From the NCBI GenBank assembly GCA_937893675.1, contig CALBGI010000069.1:1-43181 (forward strand): a DNA stretch of 43,181 nucleotides, in the 5' to 3' direction. Under the pieces are notes generated by a model. It had not been told where the DNA came from. It searched no databases and worked only from the letters and a program-made list of their open reading frames with translations. A program made the position numbers and the translations under genes. Source of the DNA: an uncultured Blautia sp. GTDB lineage: Bacteria > Bacillota > Clostridia > Lachnospirales > Lachnospiraceae. Position 1 is the first letter of the stretch. The number at the start of each line of letters is the position of its first letter. This document shows positions 33,332-40,387 of this stretch, in pieces.

Positions 33332-33466
33332 TCAGAAATAAGCACGAAAAAGGACGGCTCCAAAAACTGCGATACCGAGAAGCGTGAAATCGAAGTGTTT
33401 TAGCCATCCTCCTGATGCATTCAGACACACTGTTTCTACCCCCCCCCCTAAATTTTTTGGGTCCAT
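33332..33466 (-). CDS. Possible 44-residue leader peptide with membrane-like end, spanning the G10 tract
   Basis: Within the 240-bp transcribed leader, ATG 33466 opens a frame reading MDPKNLGGGV, then WLKHFDFTLLGIAVFGAVLF near its end, stopping at TGA 33332. The hydrophobic segment looks like a single membrane helix, or the start of a larger membrane protein such as RodA/FtsW. With ten G the frame is open. With nine it stops directly after the glycines, and with eleven it would run in phase into cpsB. No convincing Shine-Dalgarno site precedes the ATG, so translation is uncertain. It could be a regulatory leader or a gene remnant. Confidence 0.3.
   Translation of the reverse strand: MDPKNLGGGVETVCLNASGGWLKHFDFTLLGIAVFGAVLFRAYF
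33439..33448 (-). repeat. G10 tract in the capsule operon leader
   Basis: Ten consecutive C on the + strand, about 50-60 bp downstream of the inferred transcription start and about 180 bp upstream of cpsB. It is the longest homopolymer G/C run in the window and a candidate slippage site affecting leader structure or the leader peptide. Confidence 0.9.
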
Positions 33467-33504
33467 ATTTTAAGTCAAATTTAAAAAGGGGTTTAATCGA
33501 TTTT

Positions 33505-33533
33505 ATTATAAAGGTAATCCAGAAATTTGTAAA
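33505..33533 (-). promoter_or_regulatory. Main sigma-A promoter of the polysaccharide locus, TTTACA-N17-TATAAT
   Basis: On the minus strand -35 TTTACA is at 33528-33533 and -10 TATAAT at 33505-33510, with exact 17-bp spacing. It lies between the tRNA-Gln terminator and cpsB, so transcription would begin near 33498 and give a leader of about 240 bases. Confidence 0.8.
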
Positions 33534-33673
33534 TGGAAATCTTGAATAAATCCATTGAAATTTGACGTTTTTTCGTAGTTTTTCTGCATAAAATCCCCGT
33601 CTTCTTTGCATACTCTGCTCATCTTTTGTATTTTATAAATTTTTTCTGTTTGACAGGATTTTTCTGTAAAACG

Positions 33674-33699
33674 AAAAAAGCACCTCTTCCGAGGTGCTT
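33674..33699 (-). terminator. Rho-independent terminator after tRNA-Gln
   Basis: Arms AAGCACCTC (33679-33687) and GAGGTGCTT (33691-33699) enclose a short loop. On the minus strand the stem is followed by six T, insulating the capsule promoter from tRNA transcription. Confidence 0.85.
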
Positions 33700-33705
33700 C
33701 CGAAG

Positions 33706-33777
33706 CAGGGCTACAAGGATTCGAACCTTGAAATGACGGAGTCAGAGTCCGTTGCCTTACCATTTGGCGATAGCCCT
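33706..33777 (-). tRNA. tRNA-Gln (anticodon CTG)
   Basis: A 72-nt cloverleaf. Acceptor AGGGCTA pairs with TAGCCCT and the discriminator is G. The D-arm is GCCAAATGGTAAGGC, the anticodon stem ACGGA/TCCGT has loop CTCTGAC giving anticodon CTG, and the T-loop GTTCGAATCC is canonical. CCA is not encoded. Confidence 0.93.
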
Positions 33778-33874
33778 ATTTTGTTAAGCAAACGCGTATA
33801 TCGCTTGCGACAAGTGGTATTATATAATAAGCGAGAAAAAAAAGCAAGCCCTTTTTTTAAAAAATTAAAAAGAT

Positions 33875-33903
33875 TTTACAATGAGATTTAAGAGGTGTAT
33901 AAT
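33875..33903 (+). promoter_or_regulatory. Sigma-A promoter of pncB, TTTACA-N17-TATAAT
   Basis: -35 at 33875-33880 and -10 at 33898-33903 with 17 bp spacing. The start site near 33910 excludes the upstream in-frame start at 33895 and supports ATG 33934. Confidence 0.85.
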
Positions 33904-33933
33904 ATACAAAACCATACCTCAAAGGAGAAAATC

Positions 33934-35397
33934 ATGAGAGCAAATAATCTGACCCTGCTCACAGACCTTTACGAGCTGACGATGATGCAGGGTTACTTCA
34001 AAAACCCAACGGATCAGACCGTAATCTTTGACATGTTTTACCGCACCAATCCCTGCGGCGGCAGCTTTGCCATCTGCGCCGGGCTGGAACAGATGATCGA
34101 CTACATCGAAAACTTACGTTTTACCAGCGAGGATATCGAATATCTGCGAAGTCTTCGCACCTTTGACGAGGATTTTCTGGAATACTTAAGCAACTTCCAT
34201 TTTACCGGTGATATTTACGCCATTCCGGAAGGAACTGTGATATTCCCGCGAGAGCCCATGGTAAAAGTGATCGCCCCCATTATGGAAGCGCAGCTTGTGG
34301 AAACCGCGATTCTGAATATCCTCAATCATCAGAGCCTGATCGCCACAAAAGCGGCCCGTGTCTGCTACGCAGCAAAGGGAGACGGCGTTATGGAGTTTGG
34401 CCTTCGCCGGGCCCAGGGACCGGATGCCGGAATTTTCGGCGCAAGAGCTGCGGTCATCGGCGGCTGCTGCGGAACCTCCAACGTTCTCACCGGCCAGATG
34501 TTCGATGTTCCGGTGCTTGGGACACATGCCCATTCCTGGATCATGAGCTTCCCGGATGAATACACCGCCTTTAAGACCTATGCGCGGATGTACCCGGATT
34601 CCTGCACGCTTCTGGTTGACACTTACGATGTGCTCAAATCCGGCGTTCCAAATGCGATCCGCGTATTCGAAGAAATGCGTGAGGAGGGAATTCCTCTTAC
34701 CAAATATGGCATTCGCATTGACAGCGGCGATCTGGCTTATCTCTCCAAGGAAGCACACAAAATGCTCTGTGCCGCAGGATTTGATGATGCTACCATTGCC
34801 GCTTCCAGTGATTTGGACGAATATCTCATCGAGAGCCTAAAAGCCCAGGATGCCAAAATCAATTCCTGGGGCGTGGGCACGCGCCTCATCACCTCCAACG
34901 ACAACCCTGCCTTTGGCGGCGTTTACAAGCTGGCTGCCGTAAAAAATGCCGGGGAGGCTACATTTTCTCCCAAGATCAAGCTTTCCGAAAATACAGAAAA
35001 AGTCACCAACCCGGGCGACAAGATCATTTACCGTATTTACAGCAAATCCACCGGCAAAATCAAAGCAGACCTCATCTGTCTGAACGGCGAGACCATCGAT
35101 CCGGAGGAGACCATGGTCGTCTTCGACCCCATTGATACCTGGAAAAAGACCAAAATCCTGGGCGGCACCTATGAAGTCCGCCAGCTTTTGATTCCGGTCA
35201 TCAAGGAAGGCAAACGCGTCTACACCTCTCCCTCCGTCATGGAGCTTCGCGATATCTGCCGCAGGGAGCAGGAAACTCTTTGGGACGAGTCCCGGCGTTT
35301 TGTAAATCCGCAGAAGGTTTACGTGGATCTTTCCCAGAAGCTTTACGATATGAAAAAAGACCTTCTGGAAAAAATGAGCGAAAAAGATTTTGACTGA
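33934..35397 (+). CDS. pncB: Nicotinate phosphoribosyltransferase
   Basis: A 487-residue cytoplasmic enzyme joining nicotinate and PRPP (with ATP) to give nicotinate mononucleotide for NAD salvage. It begins RANNLTLLTDLYELTMMQGY (2-21), typical of the family. It retains FDMFYRTNPCGGSFAICAGL (about 33-52), EFGLRRAQGPDAGIFGARAA (about 153-172; the catalytic region), GTHAHSWIMSF (about 196-206), and LVDTYDVLKSG and GIRIDSGDLAYLS for the phosphoribosyl site. Length agrees with family members of 480-490. ATG 33934 follows AAAGGAG and a consensus promoter. Transcribed alone, away from the capsule locus, with a strong terminator after it. Confidence 0.96.
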   Translation: MRANNLTLLTDLYELTMMQGYFKNPTDQTVIFDMFYRTNPCGGSFAICAGLEQMIDYIENLRFTSEDIEYLRSLRTFDEDFLEYLSNFHFTGDIYAIPEGTVIFPREPMVKVIAPIMEAQLVETAILNILNHQSLIATKAARVCYAAKGDGVMEFGLRRAQGPDAGIFGARAAVIGGCCGTSNVLTGQMFDVPVLGTHAHSWIMSFPDEYTAFKTYARMYPDSCTLLVDTYDVLKSGVPNAIRVFEEMREEGIPLTKYGIRIDSGDLAYLSKEAHKMLCAAGFDDATIAASSDLDEYLIESLKAQDAKINSWGVGTRLITSNDNPAFGGVYKLAAVKNAGEATFSPKIKLSENTEKVTNPGDKIIYRIYSKSTGKIKADLICLNGETIDPEETMVVFDPIDTWKKTKILGGTYEVRQLLIPVIKEGKRVYTSPSVMELRDICRREQETLWDESRRFVNPQKVYVDLSQKLYDMKKDLLEKMSEKDFD

Positions 35398-35412
35398 TAT
35401 CCGCCAGTCATA

Positions 35413-35454
35413 AACCCCCGTTCCCTCTCATAAACATAAAAGGGAAAGGGGGTT
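35413..35454 (+). terminator. Rho-independent terminator of pncB, abutting the vanY-like start
   Basis: Fourteen-base arms (35413-35426 and 35441-35454) with one mismatch close a 14-base loop and are followed by seven T in all. The T-run ends directly at the ATG of the next gene (35460), and the G-rich 3' arm is the only Shine-Dalgarno-like sequence for that gene. Confidence 0.88.
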
Positions 35455-35459
35455 TTTTT

Positions 35460-36020
35460 ATGGAAAACCAATATATTCGCCTGATCAATCGAAATCATCC
35501 GCTGCCTCCGGACTATATTCCCAAATACCTGGTGGATATTGGCCTTCCTTTTGACGCAGCGACGGACGACCCCAAACGTCTTCTGGAAAAATGCGCCGCT
35601 CACGCTGCCCGTGAGCTCTTCTGCGCTGCCTCCGCCGAAGGCTTGAGCCTCTACGGTATTTCCGGCTACCGCTCCTACGCCCGCCAACAGGAGCTCTATA
35701 CCGGAAGCCCCTACGTAGCCTTCCCCGGCACAAGTGAACATCAAAGCGGGCTCGCCCTGGACGTCTCCTGTCCGCAGATAAAGCTGGAACTCACGGAGGA
35801 GTTTGCAAAAACACCGGAAGGCGTATGGCTGTTTAAAAATGCCTCTCTCTTTGGCTTCATCCTGCGCTATCCCCAAAATAAGACGTCCATCACCCAGGTT
35901 CCCTATGAGCCATGGCATATCCGGTATGTGACAAAGCCTCTTGCCACCTATCTTTCACTCACCGCCACCACGCTGGAAGAATACCATGCGCTGCAGGAAA
36001 ATCATATCCTGCTGTCGTAA
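35460..36020 (+). CDS. D-alanyl-D-alanine carboxypeptidase, VanY family
   Basis: A 186-residue zinc peptidase of the M15B type. LYGISGYRSYARQQELYTGS (about 64-83) is the substrate and Arg region. GTSEHQSGLALDVSC (about 90-104) provides His and Asp ligands (SxHxxGxAxD). PYEPWHIRYVTKPLATYL (about 147-164) contains the ExWH catalytic Glu and third ligand. It trims the terminal D-Ala of peptidoglycan precursors. No signal peptide or membrane segment is visible, so the product may be cytoplasmic, unlike most extracellular VanY proteins. The start MENQYIRLINRNHPLPPDY matches the family N-terminus, though the ATG lies at the end of the preceding terminator. Confidence 0.88.
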   Translation: MENQYIRLINRNHPLPPDYIPKYLVDIGLPFDAATDDPKRLLEKCAAHAARELFCAASAEGLSLYGISGYRSYARQQELYTGSPYVAFPGTSEHQSGLALDVSCPQIKLELTEEFAKTPEGVWLFKNASLFGFILRYPQNKTSITQVPYEPWHIRYVTKPLATYLSLTATTLEEYHALQENHILLS

Positions 36021-36047
36021 GCGGCCGCTTTGACAACGGCCAGACCT

Positions 36048-36596
36048 TTACTGCTCCATCTGCCGCCCCAGAAATCCGGCGGCAGTCTGCACCAGCATCC
36101 GCTCTGCGTTTCCCATCACATCTTTTTCATCCCGTCCCATAAGGATTACTGAGCCAATGGCATCTCCCGCACAGATAATACACTGAATGGCCTGTGAATA
36201 CATCATATCCCTCTGGTCACTTACAACTGGGATTTTTTCTTTTTCCGTGCCGTTTACACATCTTCCCTCTCTCTGAGCAATGGCCTCCTCCAGCTCCTTA
36301 CTGATTTCTTTTCCCGCAAACTCCTTGCTTCCCGGGCCTGCTGCCGCAACCACCTGATCGTGGTCTGTGATGCAGGAGATCATCCCTGAGGTCTGCGCCA
36401 GAGCCTCTGCGTACTCCTTTGCAAAAATACTCAGCTCCCCAATGGGCGAATACTTCTTGAGGATCACTTCTCCTTCTCTGTCCGTAAAAATTTCAAGAGG
36501 CGTGCCTTCTTTTATCCGAAGCGTTCTGCGAATCTCCTTTGGAATGACTACCCTGCCCAGATCATCAATTCTTCTCACAATTCCCGTAGCTTTCAT
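36048..36596 (-). CDS. spoVT: Stage V sporulation protein T (AbrB/SpoVT-type regulator)
   Basis: A 182-residue transcription factor from ATG 36596, with GGAGGAA 6-7 bp upstream. Residues 1-50 are the swapped-hairpin AbrB DNA-binding domain: MKATGIVRRIDDLGRVVIPK and RTLRIKEGTPLEIF. The remaining 130 residues form a GAF-like sensor domain, including MISCITDHDQVVAAAGPGS and QAIQCIICAGDAIGSVILMG, matching SpoVT in length and layout. SpoVT tunes forespore sigma-G genes in Bacillus and sporulation and metabolism in Clostridia. It is transcribed away from, and convergent with, the vanY-like gene. Confidence 0.93.
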   Translation of the reverse strand: MKATGIVRRIDDLGRVVIPKEIRRTLRIKEGTPLEIFTDREGEVILKKYSPIGELSIFAKEYAEALAQTSGMISCITDHDQVVAAAGPGSKEFAGKEISKELEEAIAQREGRCVNGTEKEKIPVVSDQRDMMYSQAIQCIICAGDAIGSVILMGRDEKDVMGNAERMLVQTAAGFLGRQMEQ

Positions 36597-36695
36597 ATAA
36601 AATTCCTCCATCTACTGTACTTTCCAATCATGGAAATAGTATCTGTAAATGGAGGATTTTTATACAAAGGTTGCTTTCAATGCTTTCAAATATTT

Positions 36696-37172
36696 TCAGA
36701 CAGCAATGTCCGCCAGTTTTCCCCGGCTCGCTTTCAAAAGCCCGTCCACACCTGCCTTCAAGGTGATACCTATTTTTCCACCGCTCACATAAATCTCGGA
36801 GAAATTTTTTGCTGAGGAGTCAAACACTGTCACATACTGTTTTTTCATGCCAATGGGGCTGCATCCGCCGCGAATGTAGCCCGTAACCTTCTGAATATCC
36901 TTTACATGAATCATATCCACGCTTTTTTCACCAACTGCCCGGGCAGCTGCTTTTCTGTCCACTTCCCTGGCAACCGGCACCACAAACACGTAGTATTCCC
37001 CGCTTTTTCCCTCCATGACAAGGGTTTTAAAAGACTGCTCACAGGGCACTCCTGTTTTTTCGGCCACATGGATCCCATCTATAAAATCATCGCAGTCATA
37101 GGTCAGTGTCTCATAGGGTATCTTCTGGCGTTCCAAAATCCGCATTGCATTGGTCTTTGTGTCTTTTGCCAT
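36696..37172 (-). CDS. ybaK: Cys-tRNA(Pro)/Cys-tRNA(Cys) deacylase, YbaK/EbsC family
   Basis: A 158-residue trans-editing enzyme. It hydrolyses Cys-tRNA(Pro) formed by mischarging, acting in the cytoplasm. Family features are TNAMRILERQKIPYETLTYD (about 7-26), CEQSFKTLVMEGKSGEYYVF (about 44-63; the KT pair with catalytic Lys), REVDRKAAARAVGEKSVDMI (about 68-87) and TGYIRGGCSPIGMKKQYVTV (about 96-115; the GGxSP-type substrate loop, here GGCSP). The C-terminus GLLKASRGKLADI is also typical. The gene stands alone between spoVT and the exchanger gene; no special regulation is seen. Confidence 0.95.
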   Translation of the reverse strand: MAKDTKTNAMRILERQKIPYETLTYDCDDFIDGIHVAEKTGVPCEQSFKTLVMEGKSGEYYVFVVPVAREVDRKAAARAVGEKSVDMIHVKDIQKVTGYIRGGCSPIGMKKQYVTVFDSSAKNFSEIYVSGGKIGITLKAGVDGLLKASRGKLADIAV

Positions 37173-37202
37173 GTTGCTTTTTCCTTTCCCTTACAATCAA
37201 AA

Positions 37203-38138
37203 TCAGCCCTGTATCAGGTATACAAAATATGCTGCGTAGCACACCAGCATGATTACGCCTCCGGCCCGTTCCAGACGGCGTTTGCGGAACACGCACAGCC
37301 ACAGAAGCACTCCTGCTGCCACTGCAATGGCGCTGTCGATCAGAAAGGCGGTTTCAAATGCCACCGGTGTAATCAGCGCTGTGGTTCCCACCACAAACAG
37401 GATATTGAAAATATTGCTTCCCACAATGTTTCCTATCGCAATATCCGCCTTGCCCTTGATCGCAGCGGAAACAGAGGTAACCAGCTCCGGAAGAGAGGTT
37501 CCAAGCGCCACAATGGTGAGTCCGATCAGCCGCTGGCTCATGCCGAAAATTTCTGCAAGCTCAGAAGCCGCATCTACGCTCACATCACTGCCCCACACAA
37601 CCAGCACCACACCAATGACTGTCAGGAGCACCAGCTTGAGAAGAGAGGTCTGCTTCGCCTCCTCTGCCACAACTTCCCGGTTCTTTTTTGCCATATAAAG
37701 AAGGTAGCCAAGATACAGGATAAAAGCCACCCAAAGCACTGCACCTTCCCAGAAGGTCACTTTTCCCCCGGTATAGCCAAGAAACATCAAAAGCAGCGTA
37801 ATCACTATCATGTAGGGAATCTCATAGCGGACCGTAGAAGCCGATACGGCAACCGAAGTGATCACTGCCGTAATTCCCAGTATGATCAAAATATTCAGGA
37901 TATTGCTTCCCACAACATTTCCTATGGTAATTCCTGCGTTGTCCTTCAGTGCCGCAGTGATACTCACCGCTGCCTCCGGAGCGCTTGTTCCCATCGCTAC
38001 GATGGTCAAGCCGACTACCAGCTGCGGAATGCCGAAACGCTCCGCAATCCCGGCAGCCCCGTCCACAAACCAGTCTGCTCCTTTTACCAGCATTACGAAT
38101 CCGACTGCCAAAAGTAATAATTCTATTACTATCTTCAT
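37203..38138 (-). CDS. Calcium/sodium antiporter, YrbG-like CaCA family
   Basis: A 311-residue membrane protein with ten helices made of two inverted repeats. Alpha-1 contains LTIVAMGTSAPEAAVSITAA (about 44-63) and IGNVVGSNILNILIILG (about 71-87). Alpha-2 contains LTIVALGTSLPELVTSVSAA (about 208-227) and IGNIVGSNIFNILFVVG (about 235-251). The acidic GTS-PE residues bind cations. It should exchange Na+ or H+ for Ca2+ across the cytoplasmic membrane. The length is normal and the ends are intact. Shadow frames overlap on the other strand, as expected for a GC-rich membrane protein. Confidence 0.95.
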   Translation of the reverse strand: MKIVIELLLLAVGFVMLVKGADWFVDGAAGIAERFGIPQLVVGLTIVAMGTSAPEAAVSITAALKDNAGITIGNVVGSNILNILIILGITAVITSVAVSASTVRYEIPYMIVITLLLMFLGYTGGKVTFWEGAVLWVAFILYLGYLLYMAKKNREVVAEEAKQTSLLKLVLLTVIGVVLVVWGSDVSVDAASELAEIFGMSQRLIGLTIVALGTSLPELVTSVSAAIKGKADIAIGNIVGSNIFNILFVVGTTALITPVAFETAFLIDSAIAVAAGVLLWLCVFRKRRLERAGGVIMLVCYAAYFVYLIQG

Positions 38139-38273
38139 ATCGTTTTCCTCTTCTCTCTTCCTTATTATTTAAATTTTTAAGTTCAAGAAATAACATAGCA
38201 AACGCCGGAGAGAACGTCAAGGAAGTTTTTCCAAATCACGGCTGAGCGCTTTGAATATTGGCGCAAAAACATC

Positions 38274-38301
38274 TTGCAATTTCGAATATTTGTGTTATAG
38301 T
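38274..38301 (+). promoter_or_regulatory. Sigma-A promoter of the hemolysin III gene, TTGCAA-N16-TATAGT
   Basis: -35 at 38274-38279 and -10 at 38296-38301, spacing 16 bp. Transcription would begin about 70 bp ahead of ATG 38378. Confidence 0.65.
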
Positions 38302-38377
38302 AATCATATACTTTTTATGTAGTTTTAATTACTACTTATAATAGTTATTGTTCTTATTGAAACAGGAGGCGACTGAA

Positions 38378-39034
38378 ATGAAACTGAAAGACCCAGGAAG
38401 TGCCATTACACACGGCATTGCTATGCTGCTCGCCATTGCAGGCGCAGTTCCTCTGCTTGTCAAAACCGCGCGCAGTGAAGATGTCCTGCATGTTTTTGCC
38501 CTTAGCGTGTTTATTCTTACCATGATCCTTCTCTATGCCGCAAGCACCCTTTATCATTCTGTGGATTCTACCGAAAAGGTCAACCGGCGTCTGCGCAAAA
38601 TGGATCATATGATGATCTTTATCATGATTGCCGGAAGCTACACACCGGTTTGTCTCATTGCGCTGCACAACCGCACCGGGTATCTGCTCTGCGCTCTTGT
38701 GTGGGCAATCGCGATTCTCGGTATTGTACTGAAAGGATTTTGGATCAACTGCCCCAAATGGCTTTCCTCCGTGCTCTATATCGGCATGGGCTGGCTTTGT
38801 GTTCTGGCCTTTGTCCCCATTTTTCACGCGCTTCCCAGAGCCGGCTTTAACTGGCTTCTGGCCGGAGGTATCATCTACACCATCGGCGGAGTGATTTACG
38901 CCCTCAAGCTTCCCATCTTTAATGCAAAGCATAAAAATTTCGGTTCTCATGAGATTTTCCATGTGTTTATTATGCTGGGGAGCGCCTGCCATTTTGTGCT
39001 GATGTATTTCTTTATCTCCGTATTGCCTTTCTAA
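38378..39034 (+). CDS. Hemolysin III family (PAQR-like) membrane protein
   Basis: A 218-residue protein with seven predicted helices. ATG 38378 follows AGGAGG. Conserved residues are DPGSAITHGIAMLLAIAG (about 5-22), LLYAASTLYHSVDS (about 50-63; the SxxxH), KMDHMMIFIMIAGSYTPVCL (about 72-91; Asp-His) and HEIFHVFIMLGSACHF (about 196-211; the HxxxH metal site). Despite the name, most family members are not proven toxins; the fold is that of PAQR hydrolase-like receptors. Monocistronic, with its own promoter and a terminator that also serves the opposing gene. Confidence 0.92.
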   Translation: MKLKDPGSAITHGIAMLLAIAGAVPLLVKTARSEDVLHVFALSVFILTMILLYAASTLYHSVDSTEKVNRRLRKMDHMMIFIMIAGSYTPVCLIALHNRTGYLLCALVWAIAILGIVLKGFWINCPKWLSSVLYIGMGWLCVLAFVPIFHALPRAGFNWLLAGGIIYTIGGVIYALKLPIFNAKHKNFGSHEIFHVFIMLGSACHFVLMYFFISVLPF

Positions 39035-39039
39035 AAAAC

Positions 39040-39084
39040 AGGCTTTCGCAAAAACTCTTCCTCGAGTTGCGCGAAGGCCTTTTT
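39040..39084. terminator. Bidirectional hairpin terminator between the hemolysin III and GIY-YIG genes
   Basis: Arms AGGCTTTCGC (39040-39049) and GCGAAGGCCT (39071-39080), with one G-T pair, are followed by TTTTT on the + strand and preceded by AAAAAA, giving a T-run on the minus strand. Confidence 0.8.
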
Positions 39085-39331
39085 AATCCTCAAATTCTCT
39101 CAGTGCCATTTTTTTTGCCCGGCTCAGCTTCTTTATCTCGCATTCCCGGCGCATTGCTTCTTCTTTTGTCCCAAACCCCTCATAATACACCAGCGTCACC
39201 GGGCCTTTTGCCCGGGTATACTTCGCCCCCGCCGTACCTCCGTTGTGCGCCTGGAGACGCTTTTCCAGACAGTTTGTCCACCCGGTATAAAGACTTCCGT
39301 CCGCGCACTGCACCATATACGTATAATTCAT
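39083..39331 (-). CDS. GIY-YIG domain protein (UPF0213/YhbQ-type)
   Basis: An 82-residue single-domain protein from ATG 39331, preceded by AGGAGG. It begins MNYTYMVQCADGSLYTGWTN (1-20). The GIY and YIG positions are read as YMV and YTG, the normal variant in this family. RLQAHNGGTAGAKYTRAKGP (about 25-44) and FGTKEEAMRRECEIKKLSR (about 53-71; with the catalytic Glu) complete the fold. Members of about 80-100 residues are widespread and probably act in DNA repair, but the true substrate is unclear. An upstream extension of the frame has no ribosome site. Confidence 0.93.
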   Translation of the reverse strand: MNYTYMVQCADGSLYTGWTNCLEKRLQAHNGGTAGAKYTRAKGPVTLVYYEGFGTKEEAMRRECEIKKLSRAKKMALREFED

Positions 39332-39489
39332 GATCCGCCTCCTGCTGCAATATTTATGTAAAGGGCAGACCGCCCGGAAACTCCCGAACAGTATGCCCTG
39401 TATTCTATAAAAAGCAGCCGGCATACAACTGTATTTTCCCGAAAATGTTACTTCACAGAGCATGTGCCTGGCACATGCTGCACAAAACG

Positions 39490-39535
39490 AAAGCAGGCAG
39501 GAGAATCCGGCTGCGGTTTTTTCTCCACCTGCTTT
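39490..39535 (-). terminator. Terminator hairpin downstream of the spoIIQ-like gene
   Basis: Long imperfect arms (39490-39505 and 39521-39535) built on AAAGCAGG and CCTGCTTT with GGAGAA/TTCTCC. On the minus strand it follows the spoIIQ-like stop by about 35 bp and is followed by CGTTTT. Nothing else is recognisable in 39332-39572. Confidence 0.65.
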
Positions 39536-39572
39536 TATTATACGTTTTTTCCTGAATTTTGTGAATCCTGTT

Positions 39573-40316
39573 TCAGGGAAGATAAGAAATCGGGTCGATG
39601 GGCTCGCTGTCTTTGCTCATGGCAAAATACAGATTGCTTCCTTCTGTACTGTAATATTTTGTCGGCGCGCCTACATACCCGAGAATTGTTCCCTCAGCCA
39701 CAGTATCTCCCTGAGAAACCATCAAATCAGAAAGCTGCCCGTAAACTGCCTGATATCCGTTGCCCAGATCCATCGTGAGGGTTGTTCCGGTCTGTGCTTT
39801 TTCCTCAATGAGAGCAACTGTTCCGTTTGCCGCTGCCAGAACCGGAGTTCCCTGTTCTGCCTGTACGGAAATCGCAGGGCTTAGCCGATACTGATCCAAT
39901 GTGGGAAAATACGTTGTTTTATCCATGCTGTAATCCACCAGGATATTTCCGCTCACCGGCCATTCCATCAGGGTTTCTTCTGAAAAATTCACTTTGGGAA
40001 GAATCGTTGCCGATGTGTCAACCACTTCCTCTTCCCCGCCTTCTATGTCTTCTTCCTCCGGCGCTGCTGTCACCTCAGTCTCCTCTTCCGGCACGCTTTC
40101 CATGCTGGCCTCCACATTGCTGTTTCCAACATCGATCATGGAATCCGCTTCCGGCTCCACCGGATTTTCGGCAACCATTTCCACCGGCGCCTCTGCAATT
40201 TTGTCCGTCTCATCCTTCGGCGATGTCCCCAACTGGAATGCTGCGATTCCCAGAGCCGCCATCGCTGCAAAAACCGCACCGTTTACAAGCATCTTTGTTG
40301 TTTTGTTTTTCATCAT
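39573..40316 (-). CDS. spoIIQ: SpoIIQ-like M23/LytM protein with degenerate metal site
   Basis: A 247-residue protein from ATG 40316 (AAGGTGG upstream). It has an N-terminal membrane anchor (about 10-28), a long Glu/Pro/Val-rich spacer (about 32-102), then a LytM domain (about 118-247). The domain keeps GTPVLAAANGTV, DLGNGYQAVYGQLSDL and VSQGDTVAEGTILGYVG. However, the metal-ligand positions HxxxD are Ser146 and Ser150, the HLHF motif is NLYF (228-231), and the His of YxHL is Gln194. It is therefore expected to be a structural partner rather than a peptidase. Lying directly after spoIID, it fits SpoIIQ of the engulfment channel; the Bacillus protein is also catalytically defective. Confidence 0.85.
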   Translation of the reverse strand: MMKNKTTKMLVNGAVFAAMAALGIAAFQLGTSPKDETDKIAEAPVEMVAENPVEPEADSMIDVGNSNVEASMESVPEEETEVTAAPEEEDIEGGEEEVVDTSATILPKVNFSEETLMEWPVSGNILVDYSMDKTTYFPTLDQYRLSPAISVQAEQGTPVLAAANGTVALIEEKAQTGTTLTMDLGNGYQAVYGQLSDLMVSQGDTVAEGTILGYVGAPTKYYSTEGSNLYFAMSKDSEPIDPISYLP

Positions 40317-40387
40317 ATTCTTTCCACCTTTACTTATAATCATTTCTGTATCTATAGGGTGTCCAGAATATGGAGGTCTATTCATTT

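Noticed and set aside
33258..33505. A LoaP/NusG-type antitermination system for the long operon.
   Set aside because: No NusG paralogue is encoded in the window and I could not recognise a defined recruitment hairpin in the leader.
33258..33611. A 118-residue N-terminal extension of CpsB in the same frame.
   Set aside because: The PHP family begins at MVDIHAH, and a ribosome site directly precedes that ATG; the extension crosses the G10 tract and is of unlikely composition.
33506..33763. An 85-codon open frame on the minus strand running out of the tRNA-Gln gene.
   Set aside because: It begins inside the tRNA and crosses its terminator and the capsule promoter; it has no ribosome site or recognisable protein features.
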